Part shown: piece by piece, positions 1 to 5,899 of the stretch
How positions within the stretch are numbered: the first letter of the stretch is position 1
How the letters are laid out: each line of letters begins with the position of its first letter
Source: an uncultured Bacteroides sp.
GTDB taxonomy: Bacteria; Bacteroidota; Bacteroidia; Bacteroidales; Bacteroidaceae
Assembly (NCBI GenBank): GCA_900544675.1
Contig: UQVZ01000075.1
Coordinates: forward strand, 1-6,531
DNA: 6,531 nucleotides
Direction of reading: 5' to 3'
Made by a program: the position numbers and the translations under genes
Notes under the pieces: generated by a model
Seen by the model: only the letters and a program-made list of their open reading frames with translations
Databases searched by the model: none
Told to the model about the DNA's origin: nothing

Positions 1-1112
1 ACTATCATTTGTGCCACAGGTGGCGGGTTGTTGAAATCCAACTCGCATGATTTTAGTGCTGACATAGCTTCGTTATATAATGTATCAAGATATTCCAGAA
101 ATAGCCTTATCAAATCCTCGCGGCTGTTGCCCAACGCGAAATAGTCGCTGATGTCCTTTTCCTCCTTCTGGCCCGAAAGCGGCAATACCAGCCTTTTAAC
201 TCCATATAGCCTGAGTTCTTCCTCCCGTTTCAAAGAACTTTCCAGCCCGGTCTTGTCCGTGTCGAAAAGCAGCACGATGTGTTTGAAACGGAAACTTAAC
301 CGGTGGATGAGCGTTTGCGGTATCATGGCTGTTTCCGAATTGAAGCAGATGGCGTTCAACCCGTGCGCGGCAAGGCTCATTACATCCTTCTCCCCTCCGG
401 TAATAAACAGCAGGTCGCCTTTGGCCGGAAGCTGTTCCAACCCGAAACAGTAATTTTCCCCCATATCGCCCCCGTACAGGAAACGTATTTGCGATTGGGG
501 ACGATATACTTTGACATGTTTCCGTCCTAAATAGCCGAACATAGGTTCTTGTTCTGTCGCGATAAGGGTGTAGGGCTTGCCATCCGCATTCTCGCTGCTG
601 AACTTCTTTAATGAAACCGCCCGATATTGCTTCAGGATGTTTTCCTGGATGCCGGACTTGCCCCAAAAAGCAAGTTCCAATGTCGAAAACGGCTTCTGTA
701 CGGTGGCATACGGACGCTTGCGCCGTTCTACAGGAATATCAGCCGGCACATCAAACTCACTATTGGTTCCCATAGGACGGTTTTCCTCCAAGTTATCATT
801 CCTTGACAGCCCCAGATACAGGTCCCGGTCGATAATCCGCATAATTTCCACGAAATCTTTCGGATTGCGGCAGTCCAGTCCGTTCAACCTGCCCACCAGC
901 TCGAAGCAGTCGCCCGAATATTCCTCGTTGCCGAAATCCTTCATCTTGAACACCCCGGCTTTGCGGTCGTAATAGATATTGCACGATGCTTTCGTGTCCC
1001 GGTAGAACGGGTTCAGGAAATTCTTCCCCACCTTGAAATCCTTGCCGAGATAATGACGGAATACATGAATCCCCTTGTCGGTTGCCCTCAGTATGTCATC
1101 TTTTCTTATCAT
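1..1112 (-). CDS. Toprim-domain primase-like protein of a mobile element (partial, runs off left edge)
   Basis: The minus-strand frame is open from ATG at 1112 to the window edge: 370 codons, no stop, so the C-terminus is missing. Residues about 33-73 follow the layout of a DnaG CHC2 zinc finger (NPFY, then KDFGN, then SGDCFELV), but the CxxH and CxxC ligands are replaced, so zinc binding is doubtful. Residues about 232-290 form a Toprim domain: FITGGEKD gives the acidic Glu241 and LLFDTDKTG gives Asp284 and Asp286, the metal-binding DxD. In Bacteroides mobilizable elements such proteins act as primases, and many carry a C-terminal ATPase/helicase domain, which would lie outside the window. 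The start overlaps the end of the upstream HTH gene by 17 bases, suggesting translational coupling and one operon. Toprim identity is well supported by motifs. The exact role in replication or transfer is inferred. Confidence 0.85.
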   Translation of the reverse strand, partial: MIRKDDILRATDKGIHVFRHYLGKDFKVGKNFLNPFYRDTKASCNIYYDRKAGVFKMKDFGNEEYSGDCFELVGRLNGLDCRNPKDFVEIMRIIDRDLYLGLSRNDNLEENRPMGTNSEFDVPADIPVERRKRPYATVQKPFSTLELAFWGKSGIQENILKQYRAVSLKKFSSENADGKPYTLIATEQEPMFGYLGRKHVKVYRPQSQIRFLYGGDMGENYCFGLEQLPAKGDLLFITGGEKDVMSLAAHGLNAICFNSETAMIPQTLIHRLSFRFKHIVLLFDTDKTGLESSLKREEELRLYGVKRLVLPLSGQKEEKDISDYFALGNSREDLIRLFLEYLDTLYNEAMSALKSCELDFNNPPPVAQMI

Positions 1113-1440
1113 GGCCAGTCCTGTTTAGGTAGTTCCTGCGAAATTCTTCCAGATTCCCCGGCTTACACCGGATAGTCCGTTCTTCCAGACAACGCTCCAC
1201 TTCCGAGAGCTTGTACATGCACCGTCCCCGAAGCATCGAGTAGCTGATAAGATTGTCGTCCCTGAGCCGTTGCAGCGTCCGGGTGCTGATGCCCAACGCA
1301 TCGGCAAGCTGGTTGCTGTCCAGCCACGCTTCCTTTTTTTCTTCGGAGGGCAGCTTTGCCTCCGCCACAAAATCGGCTATCTGCTCGATTTTGCTCACGA
1401 GCCTCTTATAGGCGTCGCTTTCCATTGTGATTACTTCCAT
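1096..1440 (-). CDS. Small helix-turn-helix DNA-binding protein, excisionase/MerR-like
   Basis: This encodes 114 residues from the ATG at 1440. A longer reading from 1497 adds a hydrophobic stretch (RPFLFPFFC) that looks like untranslated leader, so I prefer 1440; the ATG at 1425 is also possible. Residues 8-38 are charged and probably helical. Residues about 39-87 form a winged HTH of the excisionase/MerR (HTH_17) kind: WLDSNQLADALGIS, then TRTLQRLRDDNL, then a short wing ending in YKLSEVERCLEE. The C-terminus is basic. Proteins of this kind sit just before the toprim primase gene in many Bacteroides mobilizable elements, where they act in excision or as regulators. Here it overlaps that gene by 17 bases. 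The HTH assignment is firm; whether it works in excision or only in regulation cannot be told, since no integrase is visible. Confidence 0.8.
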   Translation of the reverse strand: MEVITMESDAYKRLVSKIEQIADFVAEAKLPSEEKKEAWLDSNQLADALGISTRTLQRLRDDNLISYSMLRGRCMYKLSEVERCLEERTIRCKPGNLEEFRRNYLNRTGHDKKR

Positions 1441-1441
1441 T

Positions 1442-1466
1442 GCAAACTCTTTTTGAATTAGTTTGC
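1442..1466 (-). promoter_or_regulatory. Leader hairpin next to the HTH gene start codon
   Basis: In the minus-strand mRNA, GCAAAC (plus 1461-1466) can pair with GTTTGC (plus 1442-1447), leaving a 13-base AT-rich loop. The stem ends one base before the preferred ATG at 1440. An overlapping palindrome, TTTGCTGCAAA, occupies 1462-1472. A hairpin this close to the start could limit ribosome access. The stem is only six pairs, so chance is possible. Confidence 0.3.
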
Positions 1467-1498
1467 TGCAAAAGAATGGAAATAAAAAGGGACGCATG

Positions 1499-1515
1499 GT
1501 ATACTATACGTATAC
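1499..1515. promoter_or_regulatory. GTATAC double palindrome, candidate operator upstream of the HTH gene
   Basis: Two GTATAC hexamers, each self-complementary, occupy 1499-1504 and 1510-1515, separated by TATAC-like sequence, so the block is close to a 17-bp palindrome. It lies about 25 bases upstream of a weak -7-like TTCTTTTG (minus strand, plus 1469-1476), near the expected -33 position of the HTH-primase promoter. That is a natural place for an operator bound by the HTH protein. The repeat is seen directly; the operator role is inferred. Confidence 0.35.
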
Positions 1516-1600
1516 TACACCATCATTTTTTGTTTTCCGCCATTAGTCAGAACTCTATACTCATTTTGTATGCCATATAAATTGTACTGAAATAGCAGTT

Positions 1601-1620
1601 TTTATGGTTATAGCCATAAA
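1601..1620. promoter_or_regulatory. 20-bp near-perfect palindrome upstream of the ATPase gene
   Basis: TTTATGG at 1601-1607 and CCATAAA at 1614-1620 flank TTATAG, giving a 20-bp inverted repeat with one non-complementary pair. It ends 18 bases before the -7 box at 1639 and covers the position where a -33 TTTG would be expected; none is found. This suggests a regulator binding site, either an operator or an activator site compensating for a missing -33 element. No binding protein can be named. Confidence 0.4.
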
Positions 1621-1638
1621 TAATAAAAACAAATCTAC

Positions 1639-1646
1639 TATATTTG
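1639..1646 (+). promoter_or_regulatory. Bacteroides-type -7 box for the ATPase gene
   Basis: TATATTTG fits the TAnnTTTG -7 consensus of the Bacteroidota primary sigma factor. It lies 27 bases before the ATPase ATG at 1674, predicting a leader of roughly 20 bases. No TTTG is found 19-21 bases upstream; a palindrome occupies that place. The match is good but only half a promoter. Confidence 0.5.
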
Positions 1647-1673
1647 CAGGTATAATCATAAATACGCGCAGCC

Positions 1674-2891
1674 ATGATAGAAAGAGAACTATATATGAAA
1701 CAAATCCGGTCCTTTATGAACCGTCCGTTCGTCAAGGTGATAGCCGGTATCCGCCGGTGCGGAAAGTCAGTCGTATTGCAACTGATAGCAGAAGAATTGG
1801 AGCGTCAGGAGGTTGCCAAAGAGCACATTGTCTATATGAACTTTGAGAGTTTTGAATGGATGGATATTGCCGATGCGAAAGCCTTGTACCTGTATATCAA
1901 GGATAAAGTGGAAAAGACCGATGGGAAAGTATATATCTTGTTGGATGAAATACAAGAGGTGAAGGATTGGGAAAAGGCCGTCAATTCTTTCATGGTGGAT
2001 TGGGATGTAGATGTTTATGTAACCGGCTCTAACTCCCGGCTGCTTTCCTCCGAGTTGTCCACCTATCTGGCAGGCAGGTATGTCAGTTTCCATATCATGC
2101 CGTTGTCTTTCAATGAATATCTTTTGTTTCATGGTATAAATCCAGATAACAAAGAAGCATTGAGGGAAGAGTTTCAGAAATACCTTCGCATGGGTGGTTT
2201 CCCGGCAGTCCATACGGGTGATTACAGCTTCGAATCCATTTATAAGCTGGTGTATGACATCTATTCTTCCGTCATTCTGCGCGACACAGTACAGCGGCAT
2301 GGCATCCGCAACGTGGAACTGCTGGAACGGGTAGTACGCTTCGTGTTCGATAATATCGGCAACCGGCTTAACGCAAAGAATATCGCCGACTACTTCAAGA
2401 GCCAGCAACGGCGGGTGGACATCAACACCGTTTATAATTATCTGGATGCCTTGCAGGGCGCATTCATCATCCAGCGTGTGCCCCGTTACGACATCAAGGG
2501 GAAAGAACAGTTGCAGACCAACGAGAAGTATTTTGTCAGCGACTTGTCGCTGGTTTACGCCGTAATGGGCTATAAAGACCGGATGATTTCAGGTGCGTTG
2601 GAGAACATTGTCTATTGGGAGATGAAGCGTCGCGGATATGACACGTTCATTGGTAAGCAGGACAATCGTGAAGTCGATTTCGTAGGCATCCGCAAGGACG
2701 AAAAGATTTATGTTCAGGTAACTTATCGGATGGAATCGGACGCGACGGTAGAGCGCGAGTTCGCCCCTTTGCTTGCCATCAGCGACCATTACCCCAAATA
2801 TGTTGTGAGTATGGATGATGTCTGGCAGGACAATATCGAAGGGGTAAGACACCGGCACATTGCCGATTTCCTGACGGATGGAAATTGGTGA
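1674..2891 (+). CDS. AAA-type ATPase with DUF4143 and PD-(D/E)xK-like C-terminus
   Basis: This encodes 405 residues, full length for the family, and the N-terminus (MIERELYMKQIRSF) is typical, supporting this start. Residues about 15-150 are the P-loop ATPase: Walker A GIRRCGKS (25-32), Walker B YILLDEIQ (87-94, with Asp91 and Glu92), and a sensor-like VTGSNSRLL near 117-124. GGFPAV at 174-179 is a family signature. Residues about 195-300 are the helical, winged-helix-like DUF4143 region. The last 100 residues resemble a PD-(D/E)xK nuclease fold: Glu310, Asp335 in EVDFV, and YVQVTY at 346-351 where a catalytic (D/E)xK would be expected, so cleavage is uncertain. The family is abundant in anaerobes and archaea and its role is poorly defined; DNA binding or defence roles are guesses. 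It stands alone, divergent from the HTH-primase pair. Confidence 0.9.
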   Translation: MIERELYMKQIRSFMNRPFVKVIAGIRRCGKSVVLQLIAEELERQEVAKEHIVYMNFESFEWMDIADAKALYLYIKDKVEKTDGKVYILLDEIQEVKDWEKAVNSFMVDWDVDVYVTGSNSRLLSSELSTYLAGRYVSFHIMPLSFNEYLLFHGINPDNKEALREEFQKYLRMGGFPAVHTGDYSFESIYKLVYDIYSSVILRDTVQRHGIRNVELLERVVRFVFDNIGNRLNAKNIADYFKSQQRRVDINTVYNYLDALQGAFIIQRVPRYDIKGKEQLQTNEKYFVSDLSLVYAVMGYKDRMISGALENIVYWEMKRRGYDTFIGKQDNREVDFVGIRKDEKIYVQVTYRMESDATVEREFAPLLAISDHYPKYVVSMDDVWQDNIEGVRHRHIADFLTDGNW

Positions 2892-2937
2892 AACCCGAAA
2901 ATTGCAGGTGTATTAAGCAGGATGCAACCATTTTTCA

Positions 2938-2984
2938 AGTGCAAGGTGCAAGCCTATCCTATATATAGGCTCGCACCTTGCACT
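2938..2984. terminator. Long inverted repeat after the ATPase gene, possible terminator
   Basis: Arms at 2938-2957 and 2965-2984 pair over 20 positions with one mismatch around a 7-base loop, beginning with GTGCAAGGTGC. It starts 47 bases past the ATPase stop, so it may end that transcript. No U-run follows it on either strand, so it is not a canonical intrinsic terminator. It could instead be a processing or stability hairpin, or the trace of an integration end. Confidence 0.45.
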
Positions 2985-3017
2985 GAATGAGGAAATTAAG
3001 ATTTTAATAATCAAAGG

Positions 3018-3049
3018 TTTGGAAAATAAAAAGCGATTGCTTACCTTTG
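3018..3049 (+). promoter_or_regulatory. Consensus Bacteroides promoter of the small RNA
   Basis: TTTG at 3018-3021 and TACCTTTG at 3042-3049 match the -33 and -7 elements of the Bacteroidota primary sigma factor, with exactly 20 bases between them, inside the usual 19-21 range. This is the best promoter in the window. Transcription should start about 3-8 bases downstream, near 3052-3057. No standard protein gene follows, which points to an RNA gene. Confidence 0.75.
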
Positions 3050-3051
3050 CA

Positions 3052-3245
3052 GCATCCAAAAACGGATGACAAACGGCTGCCGATGGCAGACAAAGAGCAT
3101 CACCCAAAATCGTTACTAAATCGTTACGGTACGATTTTAAGATGGATTAAAGAGATTTGTAATCAGGGAGATAGGTTCGCTCGGAACAAGCCCCAAGCGG
3201 ATCACGGAAAGAAAGGTCTTCAGCGATGAAGACCTTTTCTTTTTT
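3052..3245 (+). ncRNA. Candidate small RNA of about 190 nt, family unassigned
   Basis: A consensus promoter upstream and a strong intrinsic terminator define a transcript of about 190 nt between the ATPase gene and the core operon. Visible local hairpins are CATCC/GGATG (loop AAAAAC), CTGCC/GGCAG (loop GAT), and AAATCGT at 3118-3124 with ACGATTT at 3131-3137. A direct repeat AAATCGTTAC occurs at 3107 and 3118, so two segments compete for the same partner. The length would suit a 6S-like RNA or another Bacteroidales intergenic RNA family, but I cannot show the 6S closing stem and central bubble. A 48-codon frame (ATG 3083, stop 3227-3229; starts MADKEHHPKS, basic C-terminus) lies within it. 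The left arm of the terminator is inside that frame, so translation would disrupt termination, which argues against a protein. The 5' end is inferred from the promoter. Confidence 0.55.
3211..3245 (+). terminator. Strong intrinsic terminator of the small RNA
   Basis: AAAGGTCTTC (3212-3221) pairs perfectly with GAAGACCTTT (3228-3237). An extra A-T pair closes a GCGA tetraloop of the stable GNRA type, and a G-T pair extends the base. The stem is followed at once by a U-rich run, TCTTTTTT. This is a textbook rho-independent terminator on the plus strand, matching the promoter at 3018. Confidence 0.88.
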
Positions 3246-3382
3246 AATTCGAAAATGCAGCTACGACTCAATGTAAAAGATGTCCGAAAGGGACTCTCTA
3301 TCCGAATATAAGAAGGAATCCGATAATAGGTTACTCAAAGGAATGGCAGTAAAAATTGCTACATATTGTGGAGTGAGAGGTC

Positions 3383-3426
3383 GGAAAAACGAAAGTAGGA
3401 AGAAAACTATTTCGTTTTCCTCCTAC
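3383..3426 (-). terminator. Intrinsic terminator of the gcvH-purE-ispG operon
   Basis: Arms 3395-3407 and 3414-3426 form a 13-bp stem with one mismatch and a 6-base loop. Read on the minus strand it is followed by TTTCGTTTTTCC, a U-rich tail. It lies about 55 bases past the ispG stop and is oriented to end that operon. Confidence 0.75.
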
Positions 3427-3444
3427 CCGATTGATAATTTTTAT

Positions 3445-3487
3445 TTAGGATATCTCTAGTTTATGAAATATCCTAATTTTTCATTTT
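3445..3487 (+). terminator. AT-rich hairpin at the ispG 3' end, possible plus-strand terminator
   Basis: TTAGGATAT (3445-3453) pairs perfectly with ATATCCTAA (3468-3476) around a 14-base loop. On the plus strand a T-rich stretch follows (TTTTCATTTTTC). It may stop plus-strand readthrough into ispG, or be part of the ispG 3' untranslated structure. The stem is AT-rich and the loop large, so it is weak. Confidence 0.3.
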
Positions 3488-5313
3488 TCGTTCTCATTGA
3501 TGAGCTTCAGCAATTTTTCTACTGCCTGTTCTTCGGGGATGTTCTTCTCGACGCATACTTTTTTCTTGTAGAGGCTGACTTTGCCTCGTCCGGCACCTAC
3601 ATAGCCATAATCTGCGTCCGCCATTTCTCCCGGTCCGTTGACAATGCATCCCATGATGCCTATCTTTAATCCTTTCAGATGCGATGTTGCCGCCTTGATA
3701 CGGGCGATGGTTGCTTCAAGGTCGTATAGCGTACGGCCGCATCCCGGGCAGGAAATGTATTCCGTTTTCGAAGTCCGTAAGCGTCCTGCCTGCAGGATGC
3801 CGAAGGCTGTTTCGTCCAGCTTCGTGTCGGAAATGCTGTCCCCGTTATTATATAAAAGGATACCGTCGCAAAATCCGTCTATCATCAGGGCACCCATGTC
3901 GGCGGCTGCCTTGATTTGGAAATCTTCGATATTGGTTTCCTGATAGAACTGGAAAAATACCAGCGGGTTGCGCAGTCCGTTTGCCATTAGCTGGTGAGCC
4001 ATTCCTCGGAACTCGCCTAGACGATTGGCATGATTGCTTTGAGCGATGATGACCGTTTCAGGATGCAGGCGCAGGCAGGCGATAGCTTCTTCATCCAGCG
4101 TCATGTAGGTGAGGAAAAGGAATTTCCGCTTGGCGTTGCAATAATGCATTTCAATCAGTTGCTTGTGTTGGAATGCCGGATACGTGCCTTCGCTTCCGTC
4201 CCATTGGGGAGCATCTACAATATAGCCGATGTCCGTGCGCCGCTCTTGGGGCAAGGTGTGTCCGCAATAGATGTAGTCGGGTTTAAATTGCTCGTTGATG
4301 TCAGCATTGTGACCTAAGCGTGCCGAGATAACTACCGGTACCTGGTCGCCTCCGATGTTGCCGACAGGTGTTGTATCGCGTCGGGCAGGGTCAGTGTACG
4401 AGAAGTTTTCTACAGCCACACCTGGTATGTAGATATGACCTGCTCGTTGCAGGATGTAGTCTACCAGCTTGCGTGCTACGGGTATTTCGGCTTCGGGCGC
4501 TTCACTCAGCGATACGCGGATGGTGTCTCCCAGCCCGTCGCAGAGCAAGGCACCGATACCCAGTGCCGACTTGATACGTCCGTCCTCGCCGTCTCCGGCT
4601 TCGGTCACTCCCAAGTGTAGCGGAAAAGCCATGCCTTCTTTCTCCATCTGTTCTACGAGCAGACGTACGGTTTTGACCATCACGACGGTATTGGATGCCT
4701 TAATAGAGATGACCACGTTTCGGAAGTTCTCTTCCACGCAGATGCGCAAGAATTCCATGCACGATTCCACCATGCCGGCAGGAGTATCACCGTAACGCGA
4801 CATGGTGCGGTCGGACAAGGAGCCGTGGTTGACACCGATACGTATGGCAGTGTGATTTTCTTTGCAGATGTTCAGAAACGGCACCAGCCGGTCACGTATC
4901 TTTTGGATTTCGCCTGCATATTCCTCATCGGTATATTCCAGTTTCTTGAATGTGCGTGCGGCATCCACGTAATTGCCTGGGTTGATGCGTACACCTTCGG
5001 CATAGAGTGCCGCTACCTCTGCCACTTTCGGATTGAAATGTACGTCGGCGATGAGTGGTGTGTTGTAGCCTTTCGAGCGCAAACCGATGTTGATGTTCTT
5101 CAGATTCTCCGCCTCGCGCACACCTTGGGTTGTGAGTCGCACATATTCTCCTCCCGCTTCAATGATGCGTATGGCTTGTTCCACGCATGCTTCGGTATCC
5201 AGCGTAGGCGTATTGGTCATGCTTTGTATGCGGATAGGATGAGCGCCACCCATCGGAGTGGCGCCCACGTATACTTCAGTTGCCTCGCGGCGTGAATAGT
5301 TGAAATAATCCAT
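3481..5313 (-). CDS. ispG: 4-hydroxy-3-methylbut-2-en-1-yl diphosphate synthase, long insert-containing form
   Basis: IspG (GcpE) converts 2-C-methyl-D-erythritol 2,4-cyclodiphosphate to HMBPP, the penultimate step of the MEP isoprenoid pathway, in the cytoplasm. The protein has 610 residues, against about 370 for the short E. coli type. Residues 1 to about 290 are the TIM barrel, with IQSMTNTPT near 29-37, IADVHFNP (88-95), RINPGN (109-114) and GVNHGSLSDR (160-169). Residues about 300-515 are the extra domain found in Bacteroidota, Chlamydiae and plants. The C-terminal iron-sulfur domain keeps all three 4Fe-4S cysteines, Cys522 and Cys525 in CPGCGR and Cys556 in MGCIVNGPGE, plus Glu563. It is the last gene of the gcvH-purE-ispG operon, 59 bases after purE, and a terminator follows. 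Nothing suggests damage; function is near certain. Confidence 0.98.
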   Translation of the reverse strand: MDYFNYSRREATEVYVGATPMGGAHPIRIQSMTNTPTLDTEACVEQAIRIIEAGGEYVRLTTQGVREAENLKNINIGLRSKGYNTPLIADVHFNPKVAEVAALYAEGVRINPGNYVDAARTFKKLEYTDEEYAGEIQKIRDRLVPFLNICKENHTAIRIGVNHGSLSDRTMSRYGDTPAGMVESCMEFLRICVEENFRNVVISIKASNTVVMVKTVRLLVEQMEKEGMAFPLHLGVTEAGDGEDGRIKSALGIGALLCDGLGDTIRVSLSEAPEAEIPVARKLVDYILQRAGHIYIPGVAVENFSYTDPARRDTTPVGNIGGDQVPVVISARLGHNADINEQFKPDYIYCGHTLPQERRTDIGYIVDAPQWDGSEGTYPAFQHKQLIEMHYCNAKRKFLFLTYMTLDEEAIACLRLHPETVIIAQSNHANRLGEFRGMAHQLMANGLRNPLVFFQFYQETNIEDFQIKAAADMGALMIDGFCDGILLYNNGDSISDTKLDETAFGILQAGRLRTSKTEYISCPGCGRTLYDLEATIARIKAATSHLKGLKIGIMGCIVNGPGEMADADYGYVGAGRGKVSLYKKKVCVEKNIPEEQAVEKLLKLINENEK

Positions 5314-5325
5314 TGTTTTTTAGTT

Positions 5326-5353
5326 GACAAGGTTTCATTGACAAGTAGACAAG
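5326..5353. repeat. Three short GACAAG repeats in the purE-ispG gap
   Basis: GACAAG occurs at 5326-5331, 5340-5345 and 5348-5353, the first two preceded by TT and AT-TT. On the coding strand this reads as CTTGTC three times, just upstream of ispG. No function is evident; it could be a small expanded intergenic repeat. Confidence 0.4.
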
Positions 5354-5372
5354 GCTTGGATGGGTAAGGGCT

Positions 5373-5882
5373 TTAGTCTACCTTGTATTCGTATTTCACT
5401 TCTTTCAAATCCTGGTTGGCTTTCACAATCTTGTTTTTCAAGCCTTCCTTATAAGCCGCGAATTTCTTTGCCAGCTCTTCGTCGGCAAGTGAGAGAATTT
5501 GCACCGCAAGGATGGCTGCATTCATTGCTCCGTTGATAGCTACGGTAGCTACAGGTATGCCGGGAGGCATCTGAATGATGGAGTACAAGGCATCCATGCC
5601 GTCGAGTACAGAACCCTTGATGGGAATACCGATAACGGGAAGGGTGGTATTGGCTGCAATGACACCCGGCAGGGCTGCCGCCATTCCCGCTCCGGCAATG
5701 ATGACTTTCAGTCCGCGTCCTGCGGCCTCTTTTGCAAAGGTTTCCACTTCGGCAGGGGTGCGGTGTGCGGAGAGCGCGTTCATTTCGAAAGGCACCTGCA
5801 TGTCGTTGAGGAAGTTGGCCGCCTTTTCCATAACAGGAAGGTCGGAAGTGCTTCCCATGATAATGCTTACGATTGGTTTCAT
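5373..5882 (-). CDS. purE: N5-carboxyaminoimidazole ribonucleotide mutase (class I-like PurE)
   Basis: PurE rearranges N5-CAIR to CAIR in de novo purine synthesis; it is cytoplasmic and normally octameric. The protein has 169 residues, normal for the bacterial form, and starts MKPIVSIIMGSTSDLP, the standard nucleotide-binding N-terminus. SAHRTP at 38-43 carries the catalytic His40. AGAGMAAALPG spans about 63-73, and SLYSIVQMP-like DALYSIIQMPPGIPVATVAI spans 97-116. Position 70 is Ala in AALPG where many class I enzymes have His (AHLPG). The rest of the active site follows class I rather than class II, so I read it as a lineage variant, still functional. It sits 17 bases after gcvH and 59 before ispG, in the same direction. 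No PurK is in the window. Confidence 0.97.
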   Translation of the reverse strand: MKPIVSIIMGSTSDLPVMEKAANFLNDMQVPFEMNALSAHRTPAEVETFAKEAAGRGLKVIIAGAGMAAALPGVIAANTTLPVIGIPIKGSVLDGMDALYSIIQMPPGIPVATVAINGAMNAAILAVQILSLADEELAKKFAAYKEGLKNKIVKANQDLKEVKYEYKVD

Positions 5883-5899
5883 TTGTTCAGTTTTTGTTT

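Noticed and set aside
196..666. Minus-strand frame of 156 codons in the left region
   Set aside because: It is a shifted frame of the toprim gene, which has the Toprim motifs and is open through the whole region.
1547..1735. Minus-strand frame of 62 codons across the ATPase promoter
   Set aside because: It overlaps the ATPase start and its -7 box, and its composition simply reflects AT-rich intergenic DNA.
1767..2408. Minus-strand open frame of 213 codons opposite the ATPase gene
   Set aside because: It lies wholly antisense to a gene with intact Walker motifs, and its product shows no recognisable domain; it is a shadow frame.
3150..3210. GGTTCGCTC resembling a tRNA T-arm within the small RNA
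   Set aside because: No acceptor stem, anticodon arm or CCA end can be built around it, so it is not a tRNA or a tRNA attachment site.
3255..3311. 18-codon frame starting MQLRLNVKD after the small RNA terminator
   Set aside because: It is too short, with no promoter of its own; I considered a remnant integrase N-terminus but the resemblance is too slight.
3343..3459. Plus-strand frame of 38 codons starting MAVKIATYCG
   Set aside because: It runs through the operon terminator hairpin and has no promoter; a chance frame.
4825..5295. Plus-strand frame of 156 codons opposite the ispG N-terminus
   Set aside because: It is antisense to the conserved IspG barrel, with no promoter or family resemblance.
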